Shown: in pieces, positions 25,487 to 34,458 of the stretch
How positions within the stretch are numbered: position 1 is the stretch's first letter
How the letters are laid out: each line of letters starts with the position of its first letter
Origin: JAWHTC01 sp032586155
GTDB taxonomy: Bacteria; Pseudomonadota; Alphaproteobacteria; Rhodobacterales; Rhodobacteraceae
Assembly (NCBI RefSeq): GCF_032586155.1
Contig: NZ_JAWHTC010000001.1
Coordinates: 1,116,001 to 1,180,000 of the forward strand
DNA length: 64,000 nucleotides
Direction of reading: 5' to 3'
Program-made: the position numbers and the translations under genes
The notes under the pieces: model-generated
What the model was told of the DNA's origin: nothing
What the model saw: only the letters and a program-made list of their open reading frames with translations
Databases searched by the model: none

Positions 25487-26539
25487 ATGATGGAAAAGAA
25501 AAACCGAGTTCTCGTCGTTGATGACGAACCCAGTATCCTCGAGCTTCTGAGGACCGCTTTGGTTGCGCTCGGCGGTTACGAGGTCGAAACAGCGCGCTCA
25601 GGGCGTGAGGCTCTGGCGATGCTGGGCGACGACCGGCCGATGTTTGACCTGATCCTGCTGGACATCCAGATGCCTGAGATGAACGGCGTCGACGTTTGCG
25701 CGGCTATTCGCGAAACCCTTGGCTATCGGTTCGTGCCAATCATCATGCTGACGGCGATGTCGCAGATGGACTATGTCGACAAGGCCTTTCTGGCCGGGGC
25801 GACAGATTACGTTACCAAGCCGTTTGATTTCGACGATCTGAGCAGCCGACTGGATAAGGCGTTTGCAGCTTACCGCGACAAGACGGTCAAGGCTCCGACC
25901 GAGGGCGAGCTGGCACCGCTGGCCGGACGCAAACACGAGCCGCGCCTGCGTTTTGAAACCAAGATCGAGTTTGACGGTGTCGATCGGTTCCTTGAGACCG
26001 AGCGGTTCGATAACTATGTGCGCCAGATGGCCGGGTCACGCGCACCCCATACCAGCGCCTTTGCGGTCAAGGTATCGAACGGGTATTACCTGCACAGGGC
26101 ACTGAATAGTGAAGAATTCACCGCCTGCCTGGAAGATGTAGCCAATCTGCTATCGCAGATGACGGAAAAGACGGGCAGTCTCCTCTCGTATCGCGGTCGC
26201 GGTATTTTCCTTTGTGTTGAATATGGCAACCGCCTGTCCGAGACGACGGCGATCGAGCACATCCTGAATGCCCAGGTCCGCCCGTGGACTGAGCGGAAAA
26301 CAAGGCCCAAGATTGTGGTCAGCGCCCATGCACAGCTCAAGCAGAACAGCCGGGCTTCGGCTGGCAACCTGATGGACGATGCGATCAGCAAAGTGGATTC
26401 CCAAGTGGACACCCACCCGGTAGCGGCCTGCGATCCAAGCGAGGAGGCGATGCACAAGCGCATCCACACCGTCAAAACCAAGGCGCGTGAAACCCGGGCC
26501 TACCGCGATATCCTCTCATCGGTGCTGCGCGGCTCCTGA
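25487..26539 (+). CDS. Response regulator with a degenerate GGDEF-like output domain
   Basis: 350 residues. Receiver domain at 1-130: VVDDEPS acidic pair, phospho-acceptor Asp59 in LILLDIQMPEMNGVDV, Thr in MLTAMSQ, and Lys in TKPFDFDD. The C-terminal 180 residues look like a GGDEF fold by pattern: repeated helix/strand with SAFAVKVSNGYYLHRAL, helix FTACLEDVANLLSQMT, then YRGRGIFLCVEYG where R-GGDEF would be. The catalytic motif is missing, so diguanylate cyclase activity is unlikely. Possible roles: nucleotide sensing or partner binding. The kinase follows 43 bp downstream, so the pair is presumably cognate. Confidence 0.8.
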   Translation: MMEKKNRVLVVDDEPSILELLRTALVALGGYEVETARSGREALAMLGDDRPMFDLILLDIQMPEMNGVDVCAAIRETLGYRFVPIIMLTAMSQMDYVDKAFLAGATDYVTKPFDFDDLSSRLDKAFAAYRDKTVKAPTEGELAPLAGRKHEPRLRFETKIEFDGVDRFLETERFDNYVRQMAGSRAPHTSAFAVKVSNGYYLHRALNSEEFTACLEDVANLLSQMTEKTGSLLSYRGRGIFLCVEYGNRLSETTAIEHILNAQVRPWTERKTRPKIVVSAHAQLKQNSRASAGNLMDDAISKVDSQVDTHPVAACDPSEEAMHKRIHTVKTKARETRAYRDILSSVLRGS

Positions 26540-26582
26540 TCGGTCCGCGCATACCTACCGCCCATCCCAGGGGAGGTTGACC

Positions 26583-27995
26583 ATGATCCATTACAATCTG
26601 AAGCGGCGCTTGTTGACGGCACGTCGAGAAGAATTCGAAGACTACGTCAAGGCAATCCGTGGTCTGTTCTGGCAACGACAGGGCATCTTCCTAGCTGTTT
26701 TCGCGCTTACGGTGCTATATCTTGACGCCAAGATTGCAGTGCTCTGCTACTTGTCAGTGATTGCGACCGAGTTCTTCGATCACCGGATCGCTTTGCACGT
26801 CGGATCGTGGCGAACGGGCGCGCAACCTGATTTCAGACGTGCGTTTTGGTTTATCATGGCAAGCACCACTTTAAGCGCGCTGGCGATAAGCAACTTCGTT
26901 CTGAATTTCGCGCTGTTGCAAGAAGACATAGGGCATTTCCCCCCACTGTTTTTCCTGTTTGCCGCAGCGCTCTTTGCGGCGATGAACAATCACCAGATCT
27001 TTGCAGCGCTGATTGTCCGAGAGATCATTTACGGCATTTCCTTTGTGGCGGTGGCGATGATCGACGTAATCCGGTATGTTCCGCCCATAAACGACCCGAT
27101 TTGGTTGAACTTTTTCACTGTAATGTTCGTCATGTACTTCATCCTGGATATCAGCAGGGTTTTCCTGGGGATGTATCACAAGAACCTTCAAAACCTGCGC
27201 CAAATTCAATACGAAAACAAAAAAACCAAGGAAGCATACAAGGTTAAGTCACGGTTCGTATCAACAGTCAGCCACGAGCTGCGTACGCCTTTGACCTCGA
27301 TCAAGGGCTCGCTGGATTTGATCAATTCCGGCGCAATGGGCGAAGTTCCAGAGGCCTGTCAAAACCTCTTGCAGATCGCTGGCCGCAACAGCGCGCGGCT
27401 GGAAGAACTGATCAATGACGTGCTCGACGTGCAGAAGATGGAAACCAATATCGACTGCGAGGAATTCGTGAAGGTTCCTATGGAAGCGCTGTTGCAGGAA
27501 GTGGTTGAAATCAACCAAGCCTTCGCCGCCAAGCACGATGTAGCGCTGTACCTTGGGGGCGCACAACACGATGTGTCAGTGCTTGGGCTTGAACGGCGGC
27601 TGATCCAGGTTTTGACGAACCTGATCTCAAATGCGGTCAAATTCTCCAATCCTGGCGGCCGTGTCGATGTCTGGGCTGAGGTTGCGGACGGGCGTGTACG
27701 TGTTTGCGTCGAAGATCACGGTATCGGAATCCCGGAAAACTCCAAGGAAAAGGTTTTTGGTCACTTTACCCAGGTCGATTCATCTGATCAGCGCGAGATT
27801 GGCGGGTCCGGCCTGGGAATGAGTATCAGCAAACAGATTGTCGAACGTCACGGCGGAGTAATCGATTACATCAGCCAACTCGGCGATGGAACGATTTTTT
27901 ATGTTGAGTTTGATATCTATGATTCAAAGTCGCCGCATCGAAAGTGGATTCAACCCCAGCGAGACGCCGCCATCGTTGCTGCAGTGGCAGAGTAA
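26583..27995 (+). CDS. Membrane sensor histidine kinase
   Basis: 470 residues from ATG 26583, which has a strong ggggagg ribosome binding site. Five or six hydrophobic segments between residues 30 and 195 form a membrane-embedded sensor without a large periplasmic loop. Then follow a linker helix, the DHp domain with phospho-acceptor His231 (STVSHELRTPLTS), and the catalytic ATPase: N-box NLISNAVKFSN, G1 EDHGIGIPENS, F-box VFGHFTQVD, G2 GGSGLGMSISK. Upstream on the same strand is the response regulator, and downstream the LuxI-like gene. A link between this kinase and cell-density signalling is inferred from position only. Confidence 0.93.
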   Translation: MIHYNLKRRLLTARREEFEDYVKAIRGLFWQRQGIFLAVFALTVLYLDAKIAVLCYLSVIATEFFDHRIALHVGSWRTGAQPDFRRAFWFIMASTTLSALAISNFVLNFALLQEDIGHFPPLFFLFAAALFAAMNNHQIFAALIVREIIYGISFVAVAMIDVIRYVPPINDPIWLNFFTVMFVMYFILDISRVFLGMYHKNLQNLRQIQYENKKTKEAYKVKSRFVSTVSHELRTPLTSIKGSLDLINSGAMGEVPEACQNLLQIAGRNSARLEELINDVLDVQKMETNIDCEEFVKVPMEALLQEVVEINQAFAAKHDVALYLGGAQHDVSVLGLERRLIQVLTNLISNAVKFSNPGGRVDVWAEVADGRVRVCVEDHGIGIPENSKEKVFGHFTQVDSSDQREIGGSGLGMSISKQIVERHGGVIDYISQLGDGTIFYVEFDIYDSKSPHRKWIQPQRDAAIVAAVAE

Positions 27996-28244
27996 ATCCT
28001 GCAGCTGGCTCTCGGGTTGCGCAGTGTTATCTGCCCGACACAAATCCAAACAATAATCCCCTTCTAAAATGTTCAACGGATTCATTGATTTGTCTCCGGT
28101 TGCTCCCTGTGTGAGACGCTTATTGGCGTCATCTGGGGCGTGGCAATTGAGGAAGTGTTGCGAATTTGAGACGGTCGTTGAATCATCTGTAGATTGTGAC
28201 TCAATGAAGGCAAAATTACGTGGACAGTATGGCCGATTGTTCGC

Positions 28245-28272
28245 GATTTATTAACAAACGACGTAATAAATC
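28245..28272. promoter_or_regulatory. 28-bp dyad upstream of the LuxI-like gene
   Basis: gatttatta (28245-28253) and taataaatc (28264-28272) are perfect inverted arms around a 10-bp spacer, ending 11 bp before the first ATG of the LuxI-like gene. A second, imperfect pair, ttgaatc/gactcaa, lies at 28178-28204. The shape suits a dimeric repressor or activator. It is not a classical lux box. The rest of the 27996-28283 gap shows no gene. Confidence 0.6.
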
Positions 28273-28283
28273 TTGAGTAGGCC

Positions 28284-29033
28284 ATGAAGCAGCAACGACT
28301 CCCTTCGCCGGGACCGGGTGCGAGTATTGTCTTCCCGGAGCTGTCACCGATTGGGACACGATTGACAGCGCGGGGAAACGTTGCCAGTAAGCCGTCGAAA
28401 ACAGGAAGAATAACTACATCTGCAGATGCAGCAAAGATCCGCTCGCTCAAAACGACAGCTATGTCGCTCGCATCTGTGCACGAGTTCGGCGATCTATATG
28501 TGAATTTCATGCGGGAAAGGAAGAGGGTTTTCGTCGACCAGCTCGGTTGGAACCTGCCGACTGCTGACGACATGGAATTCGACCAGTATGACAACCCATT
28601 TTGCCGGTTGGTGGCCGTGCATGAGTATGGGGAAATACTTGCCGGGATCCGTCTCAGTCCGACAACGGCACGGGTCGGGCTACACAGCTACATGCTCCGC
28701 GATGCCCAGCTTGGCTTGCTTGAAAACATCCCAAATGACGTTCTGTTCTTCGACGCTCCGGTGGACGCGACAGTTTGGGAAGCGACCCGCGTTTTCATCT
28801 CCGATACAGTAAGCGCCGATCGCCGACCGCTGATTCAACGTGCCTTGATCAATCAGATGGTGGATACGGCACGTAAACAGGGAGCGAACAGCATCATTGG
28901 CATCGTTCCAAGCATCTATCCTCGCTGGCTTAGAAGGTTGAACCTGGATGCGGTTCCGGTGGGGCCAAAGTTCGATATCGACGGCAGCCGGTTGCAGGCG
29001 ATCCTGTTCAATATAAATCACAGTATTCAGTAG
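28284..29033 (+). CDS. LuxI-family acyl-homoserine-lactone synthase-like protein
   Basis: Makes N-acyl-homoserine lactone signals from SAM and acyl-ACP if active. All the invariant residues of LuxI are present: Arg79, Phe83 and Trp89 in RERKRVFVDQLGWNLP, Asp100 and Asp103 in EFDQYD, Arg123 in AGIRLSPT, Glu166 and Arg169 in WEATRVF. 249 residues from ATG 28284, with a 59-residue N-terminal extension that is basic and low in structure. ATG 28461 (MSLASVHEF) would give a 190-residue protein of more usual length, but it has no ribosome binding site. No luxR is adjacent; a histidine kinase and response regulator precede it. Activity and signal type are not known. Confidence 0.88.
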   Translation: MKQQRLPSPGPGASIVFPELSPIGTRLTARGNVASKPSKTGRITTSADAAKIRSLKTTAMSLASVHEFGDLYVNFMRERKRVFVDQLGWNLPTADDMEFDQYDNPFCRLVAVHEYGEILAGIRLSPTTARVGLHSYMLRDAQLGLLENIPNDVLFFDAPVDATVWEATRVFISDTVSADRRPLIQRALINQMVDTARKQGANSIIGIVPSIYPRWLRRLNLDAVPVGPKFDIDGSRLQAILFNINHSIQ

Positions 29034-29086
29034 GTTTTGTCTCCGACAAACAATCTTAAAGCGCGCGGATGAATGTCCCGGCGCGC

Positions 29087-29707
29087 TTATGAGTCTGGTG
29101 CGATCAACCCGAGACCGCGCAGATAAATGCCGATTCCGGTTTCCAGTAGATCTTCGGGCGGGAAAGGGCTTTGGGTGCCGGGGGAGTTACGCGCAAAGAG
29201 TTCGACAACGCCGTGGCTCATCGCCCAGATATGGGCCGAAAACATGCTGGGCGGAGGGCGTTTTTCCGGTGGGATATGCTGGCTCAGCTCGTCCGCAGCG
29301 CGTTCCATCACGTTGCGCGCCCGCGACGACACGGCGGCCAGGTCCGGGGTGCGGTTGACCGAAATGCCGCTCTCGAACATGGCGATATAGTGGCCCGGAT
29401 ACTTACGGGCAAAGGCCAGGTAAGCGCGCCCCGTGGACTCGAATGCCGCAAGGGCCGAGGGTTGGCCCTTATCATAGGCGAATTGCATTACATCGGCGAA
29501 TATCTCGTATCCTTGGCGGGCCGCTTCGGCGATAAGGTCTTCGCGGCCCTCGAAATGACGATAAACCGCAGCAGGGGTTACACCCGCCTGTTTTGCCGCC
29601 TCCGACAGGGTGAAACCGGTCGGGCCCTTGGCCTCGATCAGCATCAGCGCCGCGTCGACCAGGGCCTGTTTCAGGTTGCCGTGGTGATAACCGCGTTTCT
29701 TAGGCAT
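29087..29707 (-). CDS. TetR-family transcriptional regulator
   Basis: 206 residues from MPKKRGYHHGNLKQAL. The N-terminal helix-turn-helix reads FTLSEAAKQAGVTPAAVYRHFEGREDLIAEAA, a standard TetR pattern. The C-terminal ligand domain resembles the WHG-type (HIWAMSHGVVELFAR). The start overlaps the end of ppk2 by 8 bp, so the gene is the last of the leftward run metA-hydrolase-ppk2-tetR. It could repress this operon or act elsewhere; its ligand is unknown. Confidence 0.92.
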   Translation of the reverse strand: MPKKRGYHHGNLKQALVDAALMLIEAKGPTGFTLSEAAKQAGVTPAAVYRHFEGREDLIAEAARQGYEIFADVMQFAYDKGQPSALAAFESTGRAYLAFARKYPGHYIAMFESGISVNRTPDLAAVSSRARNVMERAADELSQHIPPEKRPPPSMFSAHIWAMSHGVVELFARNSPGTQSPFPPEDLLETGIGIYLRGLGLIAPDS

Positions 29708-30575
29708 TCCAGATATCCGGGCCGCCACAGATTGCCCCGTCAGAGGGGCCGATCGATTTGTCGATCTTGCGATCATAGCCAATACCCGAGAGCACGTGAC
29801 GGATCGCCGCCAGCCGCGCCCGGCGTTTGTCATCGGAACGCACTACTGTCCACGGGGCGGTGTCCGAATGGGACCGTTCCAGCGTCTCGCTGATGGCGGC
29901 GGTATAGTCGTCCCATTTCTTAAGCCCTTCGACGTCGATCCAGCTGAGCTTCCACTGCTTCAGCGGATCGTTTTCGCGTTTGAGAAAGCGATTCAACTGT
30001 TCGGCCTGACCGACATTGAGCCAGAACTTGAACAGGTGAATGCCTTCATCCACCAGCATCCGTTCGAAATCATTCACCTGGTTGAAGAAATGCTCGCGCT
30101 GGTCGTCAGTGCAGAAGCCAAAGACCTTTTCCACAACGCCACGATTGTACCAGGAGCGGTCAAAAAATGCGATCTCGCCGCCTGAGGGAAGGTGATCGAT
30201 ATAGCGCTGGAAGTACCACTCGGTCTGTTCCTTCTCGGTGGGTTTTGAAAGCGCCACCACGCGGGCGCCACGGGGATTGAGGTTTTCGCGGAAACGTTTG
30301 ATCGTGCCGCCCTTGCCAGCGGCGTCACGGCCCTCGAATACCACGGCGATGCGGGCACCGGTTTCGCGGGCCCAGGCCTGCAGCTTGACCAGTTCGATCT
30401 GTAGCGCGGCCATGTCCTTTTCATAGGCCTTGCGCGGAATCTTTTCCGAATGAGGAAAGGCAGGGTCGAGGATATCGCCCTTGTCGGCGCGGCGTATCGC
30501 GTTACGCACCACGTCTGGTGCATCATTTTCGTAAAAGGCGCTGATGGCGCCGTCGAACGGTTTGTCGCTGCTCAT
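29700..30575 (-). CDS. ppk2: Polyphosphate kinase 2
   Basis: Transfers phosphate between polyphosphate and nucleotides. 291 residues, one-domain PPK2. Walker A in VFEGRDAAGKGGTIKRF, Walker B in IAFFDRSWYNRGVVE, and the lid region with FERMLVDEGIHLFKFWLNVG and RFLKRENDPLKQWKLS. ADP- versus GDP- or AMP-preference cannot be read safely. Start MSSDKPFDG is taken rather than an ATG 21 bp upstream. The end overlaps tetR; the alpha/beta hydrolase gene is 35 bp upstream. Confidence 0.94.
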   Translation of the reverse strand: MSSDKPFDGAISAFYENDAPDVVRNAIRRADKGDILDPAFPHSEKIPRKAYEKDMAALQIELVKLQAWARETGARIAVVFEGRDAAGKGGTIKRFRENLNPRGARVVALSKPTEKEQTEWYFQRYIDHLPSGGEIAFFDRSWYNRGVVEKVFGFCTDDQREHFFNQVNDFERMLVDEGIHLFKFWLNVGQAEQLNRFLKRENDPLKQWKLSWIDVEGLKKWDDYTAAISETLERSHSDTAPWTVVRSDDKRRARLAAIRHVLSGIGYDRKIDKSIGPSDGAICGGPDIWNA

Positions 30576-30610
30576 ATGTGCCTCCTTGCGGGCCATTGAT
30601 GTTAAAAGGT

Positions 30611-31597
30611 TTAACTGATTTCATCCGTGGGCAAAAGGCTGGACGGTAATCCAGCGCGGTCCGCGACGCGATGTACTGCCGCGATGACTTCGGGCCGTGA
30701 GGTGTGATGCGGCATGTGGCCGACACCTTCGAGCAGCGTGAGCCGGTTGCTTTCGATCTGGTCCGCCAGCGGTTCGGCGTGGACGCGCAGCCCAACGGTG
30801 GTGTCGGCGGTGCCATGCAGGCTTTCCACCGGTATCGCGATGTCCGGATACAGCGGGTGCAGCGCGGTGATCTCGCTCAGAAGGTTGGCGCGTTGCAGGG
30901 CATTGGCACGCAGTGAAGCGCGGCGCAAGGTCAACCCCGCACCGATGTGGTCCTGATACCCGGATGGCGGCGATTGTGGGGCAAAGATCGCTTCGAGTTC
31001 GCGCTCAACCCGTTCGTCATGCACAAAGGCGGTCAAAAGCGGGATGATCACCGGACCGAGTAGGCGGTTGGACAGAAGGGTGTAGTACCAGCCCAGCCCG
31101 GTGGTCCAGGGTTGCGACGCAGCCGACAGAAGTACCAGAGCAGAGATGTCGTTGGGATTGTGTACCGCCCAGGCCAGCGCCACGGCGCCGCCATAGGATT
31201 GGCCAAGCACAATGGGGCGATGCGCCCCCAGTTGTCGGGCGGTAGCCGACAGCAATTCGGCCTGCTCGCGCAGCGAAGCCCCGCGCCGGTTGATCCGTTC
31301 GGTATAGCCCAGGCCGGGGCGGTCGATAACATACACCCGGTAATGCATGGCAAGTGCAGGGGCGAGCGCATGAGTGAAATCGCGGGTATTGCCCGAAGAG
31401 CCGTGGATCAGCACCAGGTCGGGCGCATCCGTTGGCCCCATGACCACCACGTGGACCGCGTGTCCATCGACGTCGATGATCTGTCCCTCTGGCGGGTAGG
31501 CGGCATCGGCGCGAGCCTCGTGCCGCCATGCGCAGTGGCGGACATAGCCCATTGCCCCGACAAGCCCCAGACCAGCGATGGCCCATCCCAACGCCAT
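30611..31597 (-). CDS. Alpha/beta-fold hydrolase with N-terminal membrane anchor
   Basis: 328 residues. One hydrophobic helix at the N-terminus (GWAIAGLGLVGAMGYV) may anchor the protein to the inner membrane. The hydrolase domain has the oxyanion segment LIHGSSGNTRDF, nucleophile elbow GQSYGGAVALAWA, an Asp in GTADTTVG, and catalytic His in GVGHMPHHT. Substrate unknown. Only 2 bp separate it from the metA stop codon, so the two are cotranscribed; an esterase acting on a metA-related acylated metabolite is possible but not shown. Confidence 0.9.
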   Translation of the reverse strand: MALGWAIAGLGLVGAMGYVRHCAWRHEARADAAYPPEGQIIDVDGHAVHVVVMGPTDAPDLVLIHGSSGNTRDFTHALAPALAMHYRVYVIDRPGLGYTERINRRGASLREQAELLSATARQLGAHRPIVLGQSYGGAVALAWAVHNPNDISALVLLSAASQPWTTGLGWYYTLLSNRLLGPVIIPLLTAFVHDERVERELEAIFAPQSPPSGYQDHIGAGLTLRRASLRANALQRANLLSEITALHPLYPDIAIPVESLHGTADTTVGLRVHAEPLADQIESNRLTLLEGVGHMPHHTSRPEVIAAVHRVADRAGLPSSLLPTDEIS

Positions 31598-31599
31598 GT

Positions 31600-32544
31600 C
31601 TAGCCGCGCAAGTCGGTGCTCTCGAGGCCGATTTTCGAGATGTCGAATGGTGTGGTTTCGTAGATCTCGGAAATCCAGTTGCCATAGAGCAGATGAGCGT
31701 GGCTGCGCCAGCGGTTCTGCGGGGTCAGGCTGGGGTCGTCCTTGGGGAAATAGTTGACCGGCAGGATGATTTCGGACCCGGCTTCGACGTCGCGGTCGTA
31801 TTCCTGTTTGAGCGTGTCGCTGTCATACTCGAAATGGTTGAAGATATAGAGCGCGCGGTGCTTGCGGTCGCGCAAGAGACAGGGGCCGACCTCGTCACTG
31901 CCCAAAAGGGTGGAAAGCTCGGGCACGGCGTCGATTTCATCCTGGCGGACTTCGGTCCAGCGGCTGACTGGGATCACGAAACTGTCGGAAAAGCCGCGCA
32001 GGAATCTTGAGGACGGCGCCATGTTGTGATGGCGAAAACAACCGAACGCCTTGTGCGGCAGCATGTGTTTCGCAACACCGTAGAAATAATTGATCATCGC
32101 CATGCCACCCCAGCAAACGCCGAATGTGGAATGGACATTGGTCTGGGTCCAGTCGAAAACCGCGCGCATTTCATCCCAATAAGTGACCTCTTCGAACGGC
32201 AGATGTTCGATCGGCGCACCGGTTATGATCAGGCCGTCGAATTTCTCACCTGTCTCTTTCACCTCGGAGAACGGGCGATAGAACTCGGCCATATGCTCGG
32301 CAGCGGTGTTCTTGGTCTGATGCTCGGTCATACGAATTAGGCTGAACTCGATCTGCAAGGGCGTGGCCCCGATCAGCCGGGCGAACTGGTTCTCAGTCTG
32401 GATCTTCTTGGGCATCAGGTTCAATAGCGCGATGCGAAGCGGGCGGATGTCCTGACGGGCGGCGGCGCTTTCGCCCATCACCTGCACGCCTTCGCGCGAG
32501 AGCACGTCAAAGGCAGGCAGGGAAGAGGGAAGTTTTATGGGCAT
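31600..32544 (-). CDS. metA: Homoserine O-acyltransferase (MetA; acetyl type predicted)
   Basis: Acylates homoserine, the first committed step to methionine. 314 residues. Catalytic Cys144 in FGVCWGGMAM and the His-x-Glu pair in FNHFEYD; MPKKIQTENQF and LLYGNWISEIY are conserved. At the position equivalent to residue 111 of E. coli MetA this protein has Glu (APIEHLPFEEV, Glu113). In the family Glu there goes with acetyl-CoA and Gly with succinyl-CoA, so O-acetylhomoserine is the expected product. No SAM riboswitch fits in the 41 bp to the gene upstream. Confidence 0.95.
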   Translation of the reverse strand: MPIKLPSSLPAFDVLSREGVQVMGESAAARQDIRPLRIALLNLMPKKIQTENQFARLIGATPLQIEFSLIRMTEHQTKNTAAEHMAEFYRPFSEVKETGEKFDGLIITGAPIEHLPFEEVTYWDEMRAVFDWTQTNVHSTFGVCWGGMAMINYFYGVAKHMLPHKAFGCFRHHNMAPSSRFLRGFSDSFVIPVSRWTEVRQDEIDAVPELSTLLGSDEVGPCLLRDRKHRALYIFNHFEYDSDTLKQEYDRDVEAGSEIILPVNYFPKDDPSLTPQNRWRSHAHLLYGNWISEIYETTPFDISKIGLESTDLRG

Positions 32545-32585
32545 GAGCGCTGTCCTTGGGATTGGTAAACTACATGGGAAGGTGT

Positions 32586-33446
32586 TCAGGTGGCTGCAAG
32601 AGCAGCTTCGATCATGTCGTTGAAATCATTGGCGTCACGGACATTTGCCACATCCTCGGCCATGACCGTGATGCCCCAGTTCCGCGCCATCGCCTCGTAC
32701 CGTGGCTGTCGATGGGCCAGGGCCGAGGCATAGGTGTAGCGGATGAAATCATCCGGATCGACCTGGGCTTCCGAACAGCCGCGCGCGTCAAGGTAGGCAT
32801 GCCATTGCGCGTCCAGAAAAGCCGGTTGATAGGCCATCGGTTTCGGGGCGCGGTCAAAGCGGCGGACCAGTTCTGCGGTGTGGTTCTCGGATCCCTTGAT
32901 CCAGACCATCAGGGTTTTTTCGGACAGGGCGGTGAGCAGCGGGTCGTTCGGGTTCTCGGCATCGACCCATTCGCAGATCGATCCGCCGGTGTCACAGACG
33001 AAATGCGGATAACCATAAAGCGCCTGGGCCCGATCGATGAAATATCCCGTGTCCATCAGGGCGTTGATCTCGGCCTCGCGGAATTGTGCCTGCCGGTTGG
33101 TGTACTCGCCATAGGACAGCCCTCCGCGCGCGGGATTGCCGGGCTTGCCCAGATAGGTCGAGACCGGGCTGAGATTGTTGAAGGTGATGTTCGAGCCAAT
33201 ATAAATCGAATCCGAGCGCAACAGGTCGCGCAGGAACGGGTTCTTCATCGCCTCACGCTTGGCGTTGTCGACAATGTATTCGCCCATGTAGCGGGTGCCG
33301 ATGCGGTAATCGATCGAGTAGTGAAACCACTCACCGCTGTAGCGCAACATGTTCGAAACATGGGTTTTGCCAAGCCCGGACATGGCGAACAAGAGCACGC
33401 GTTTATGCGCGGCGTTGCGCCAGTCCTTGGCCGATTTGTAAAGCAT
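32586..33446 (-). CDS. P-loop ATPase/kinase-like protein of unknown function
   Basis: 286 residues. The P-loop is RVLLFAMSGLGKTHVSNML (Walker A form AMSGLGKT). The rest includes a middle part rich in aromatic residues (GGLSYGEYTNRQAQFREAEI), VCDTGGSICEWVD, where Asp may serve as Walker B, and a C-terminal helical stretch. It is cytoplasmic, without membrane helices. I do not recognise a named family. It is encoded 41 bp upstream of metA on the same strand, so it is probably cotranscribed with metA, ppk2 and tetR. Confidence 0.75.
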   Translation of the reverse strand: MLYKSAKDWRNAAHKRVLLFAMSGLGKTHVSNMLRYSGEWFHYSIDYRIGTRYMGEYIVDNAKREAMKNPFLRDLLRSDSIYIGSNITFNNLSPVSTYLGKPGNPARGGLSYGEYTNRQAQFREAEINALMDTGYFIDRAQALYGYPHFVCDTGGSICEWVDAENPNDPLLTALSEKTLMVWIKGSENHTAELVRRFDRAPKPMAYQPAFLDAQWHAYLDARGCSEAQVDPDDFIRYTYASALAHRQPRYEAMARNWGITVMAEDVANVRDANDFNDMIEAALAAT

Positions 33447-33500
33447 GCCCAGTGTCCTCGATGGTGTTGGGACACTTGGTAAATCGCCGCTGGGGCAGGG

Positions 33501-34409
33501 TCAAACCTTTTGCCGTCTTCGCAGCAGGCGCCCGTCGATGATCACAAGGCCGAGGGCAATAAGAGCAAAGCCCATCAGAGCGCCGGAGGTGATCTGTTCA
33601 GCCCGGACCCAGGCGCCAAGGGCGATGGCCACGGGCGGGATGATCAGAGTGACCAGCATCAGGTTGCCGGAACCGGCAGCGGCCAGAACCCGGTAGTAAA
33701 GCAGGTAGGCCAACGCCGTACCGATGACAGACATATAGGCGATACCGCCCCATGTGGCCGGGGCAAGGGTCAGGTCCAACGGGCCGTCGATGATTAGCGC
33801 AGCGGGCAAGGTAATGAGGGCCGAGGCCGTCAGCATTCCGGCGGCGGCGGTCTCTGCTGGCAGACCGGCGAGCATCTTGCGGGCCCAGACCCCGGCAAAG
33901 GCATAGGACAACGTGGCAGCCAATGCGGCGAACTGTGCAAGGTTGGTCGGATCGAGCGCGGCCAGGTTAGTCGGGCCGATGGCGGCGATGACCCCGGCCA
34001 GGCCGATCAGGGCACCGGTTAACTTGCGTGCTCCAAGCCGTTCATCTGCAAGGAAAATCGCCGCCACGACAACGCCAAAAATCGCTGTGGTGGCGTTAAA
34101 GATCGACACCAGGCCCGAGGCCAGGAACAGCTGACTCCAATTGAGCAGGCCAAAGGGAATAACATTGTTCAAAAGCCCCATGCCGACAAAACCGACCACG
34201 GTGCGGCCGGTGAAGACAAGTTTCTGGCCCCGGAGGAAAACCACCAGCCAAAGAAGGATCGCTGCCAGCGAGGTACGCCAGAACACGGATGTGGCGACGC
34301 CGATTTCATCAAGCGCGATCCGGGTGGTCAGGAAAATCCCGCCCCAGATCACGCCCAGAAGAATCAGTTCGGACCAGGCGCGGGGTGACAGTGTTTTTTG
34401 TTCGGTCAT
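33501..34409 (-). CDS. EamA/DMT-family transporter
   Basis: 302-residue polytopic membrane protein with two EamA repeats: ILLGVIWGGIFLTTRIALDEIG at the N-terminus and LTASALITLPAALIIDGP followed by GIAYMSVIGTALAYLLYYRVL in the second. The tail KVRRRRLL-like basic end (RLLRRRQKV) lies in the cytoplasm. Substrate unknown. It lies 54 bp from the ATPase gene upstream of metA and 49 bp from a second EamA gene, all leftward. The two transporters are not close paralogues by eye. Confidence 0.9.
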   Translation of the reverse strand: MTEQKTLSPRAWSELILLGVIWGGIFLTTRIALDEIGVATSVFWRTSLAAILLWLVVFLRGQKLVFTGRTVVGFVGMGLLNNVIPFGLLNWSQLFLASGLVSIFNATTAIFGVVVAAIFLADERLGARKLTGALIGLAGVIAAIGPTNLAALDPTNLAQFAALAATLSYAFAGVWARKMLAGLPAETAAAGMLTASALITLPAALIIDGPLDLTLAPATWGGIAYMSVIGTALAYLLYYRVLAAAGSGNLMLVTLIIPPVAIALGAWVRAEQITSGALMGFALIALGLVIIDGRLLRRRQKV

Positions 34410-34458
34410 GAACGCTGACTAGCCGGTTTGGTTGGATCGTTCGACCCGGATCATGCGG

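Noticed and set aside
32545..32585. SAM riboswitch upstream of metA.
   Set aside because: Only 41 bp lie between metA and the gene before it; a SAM-II aptamer does not fit and none is visible.
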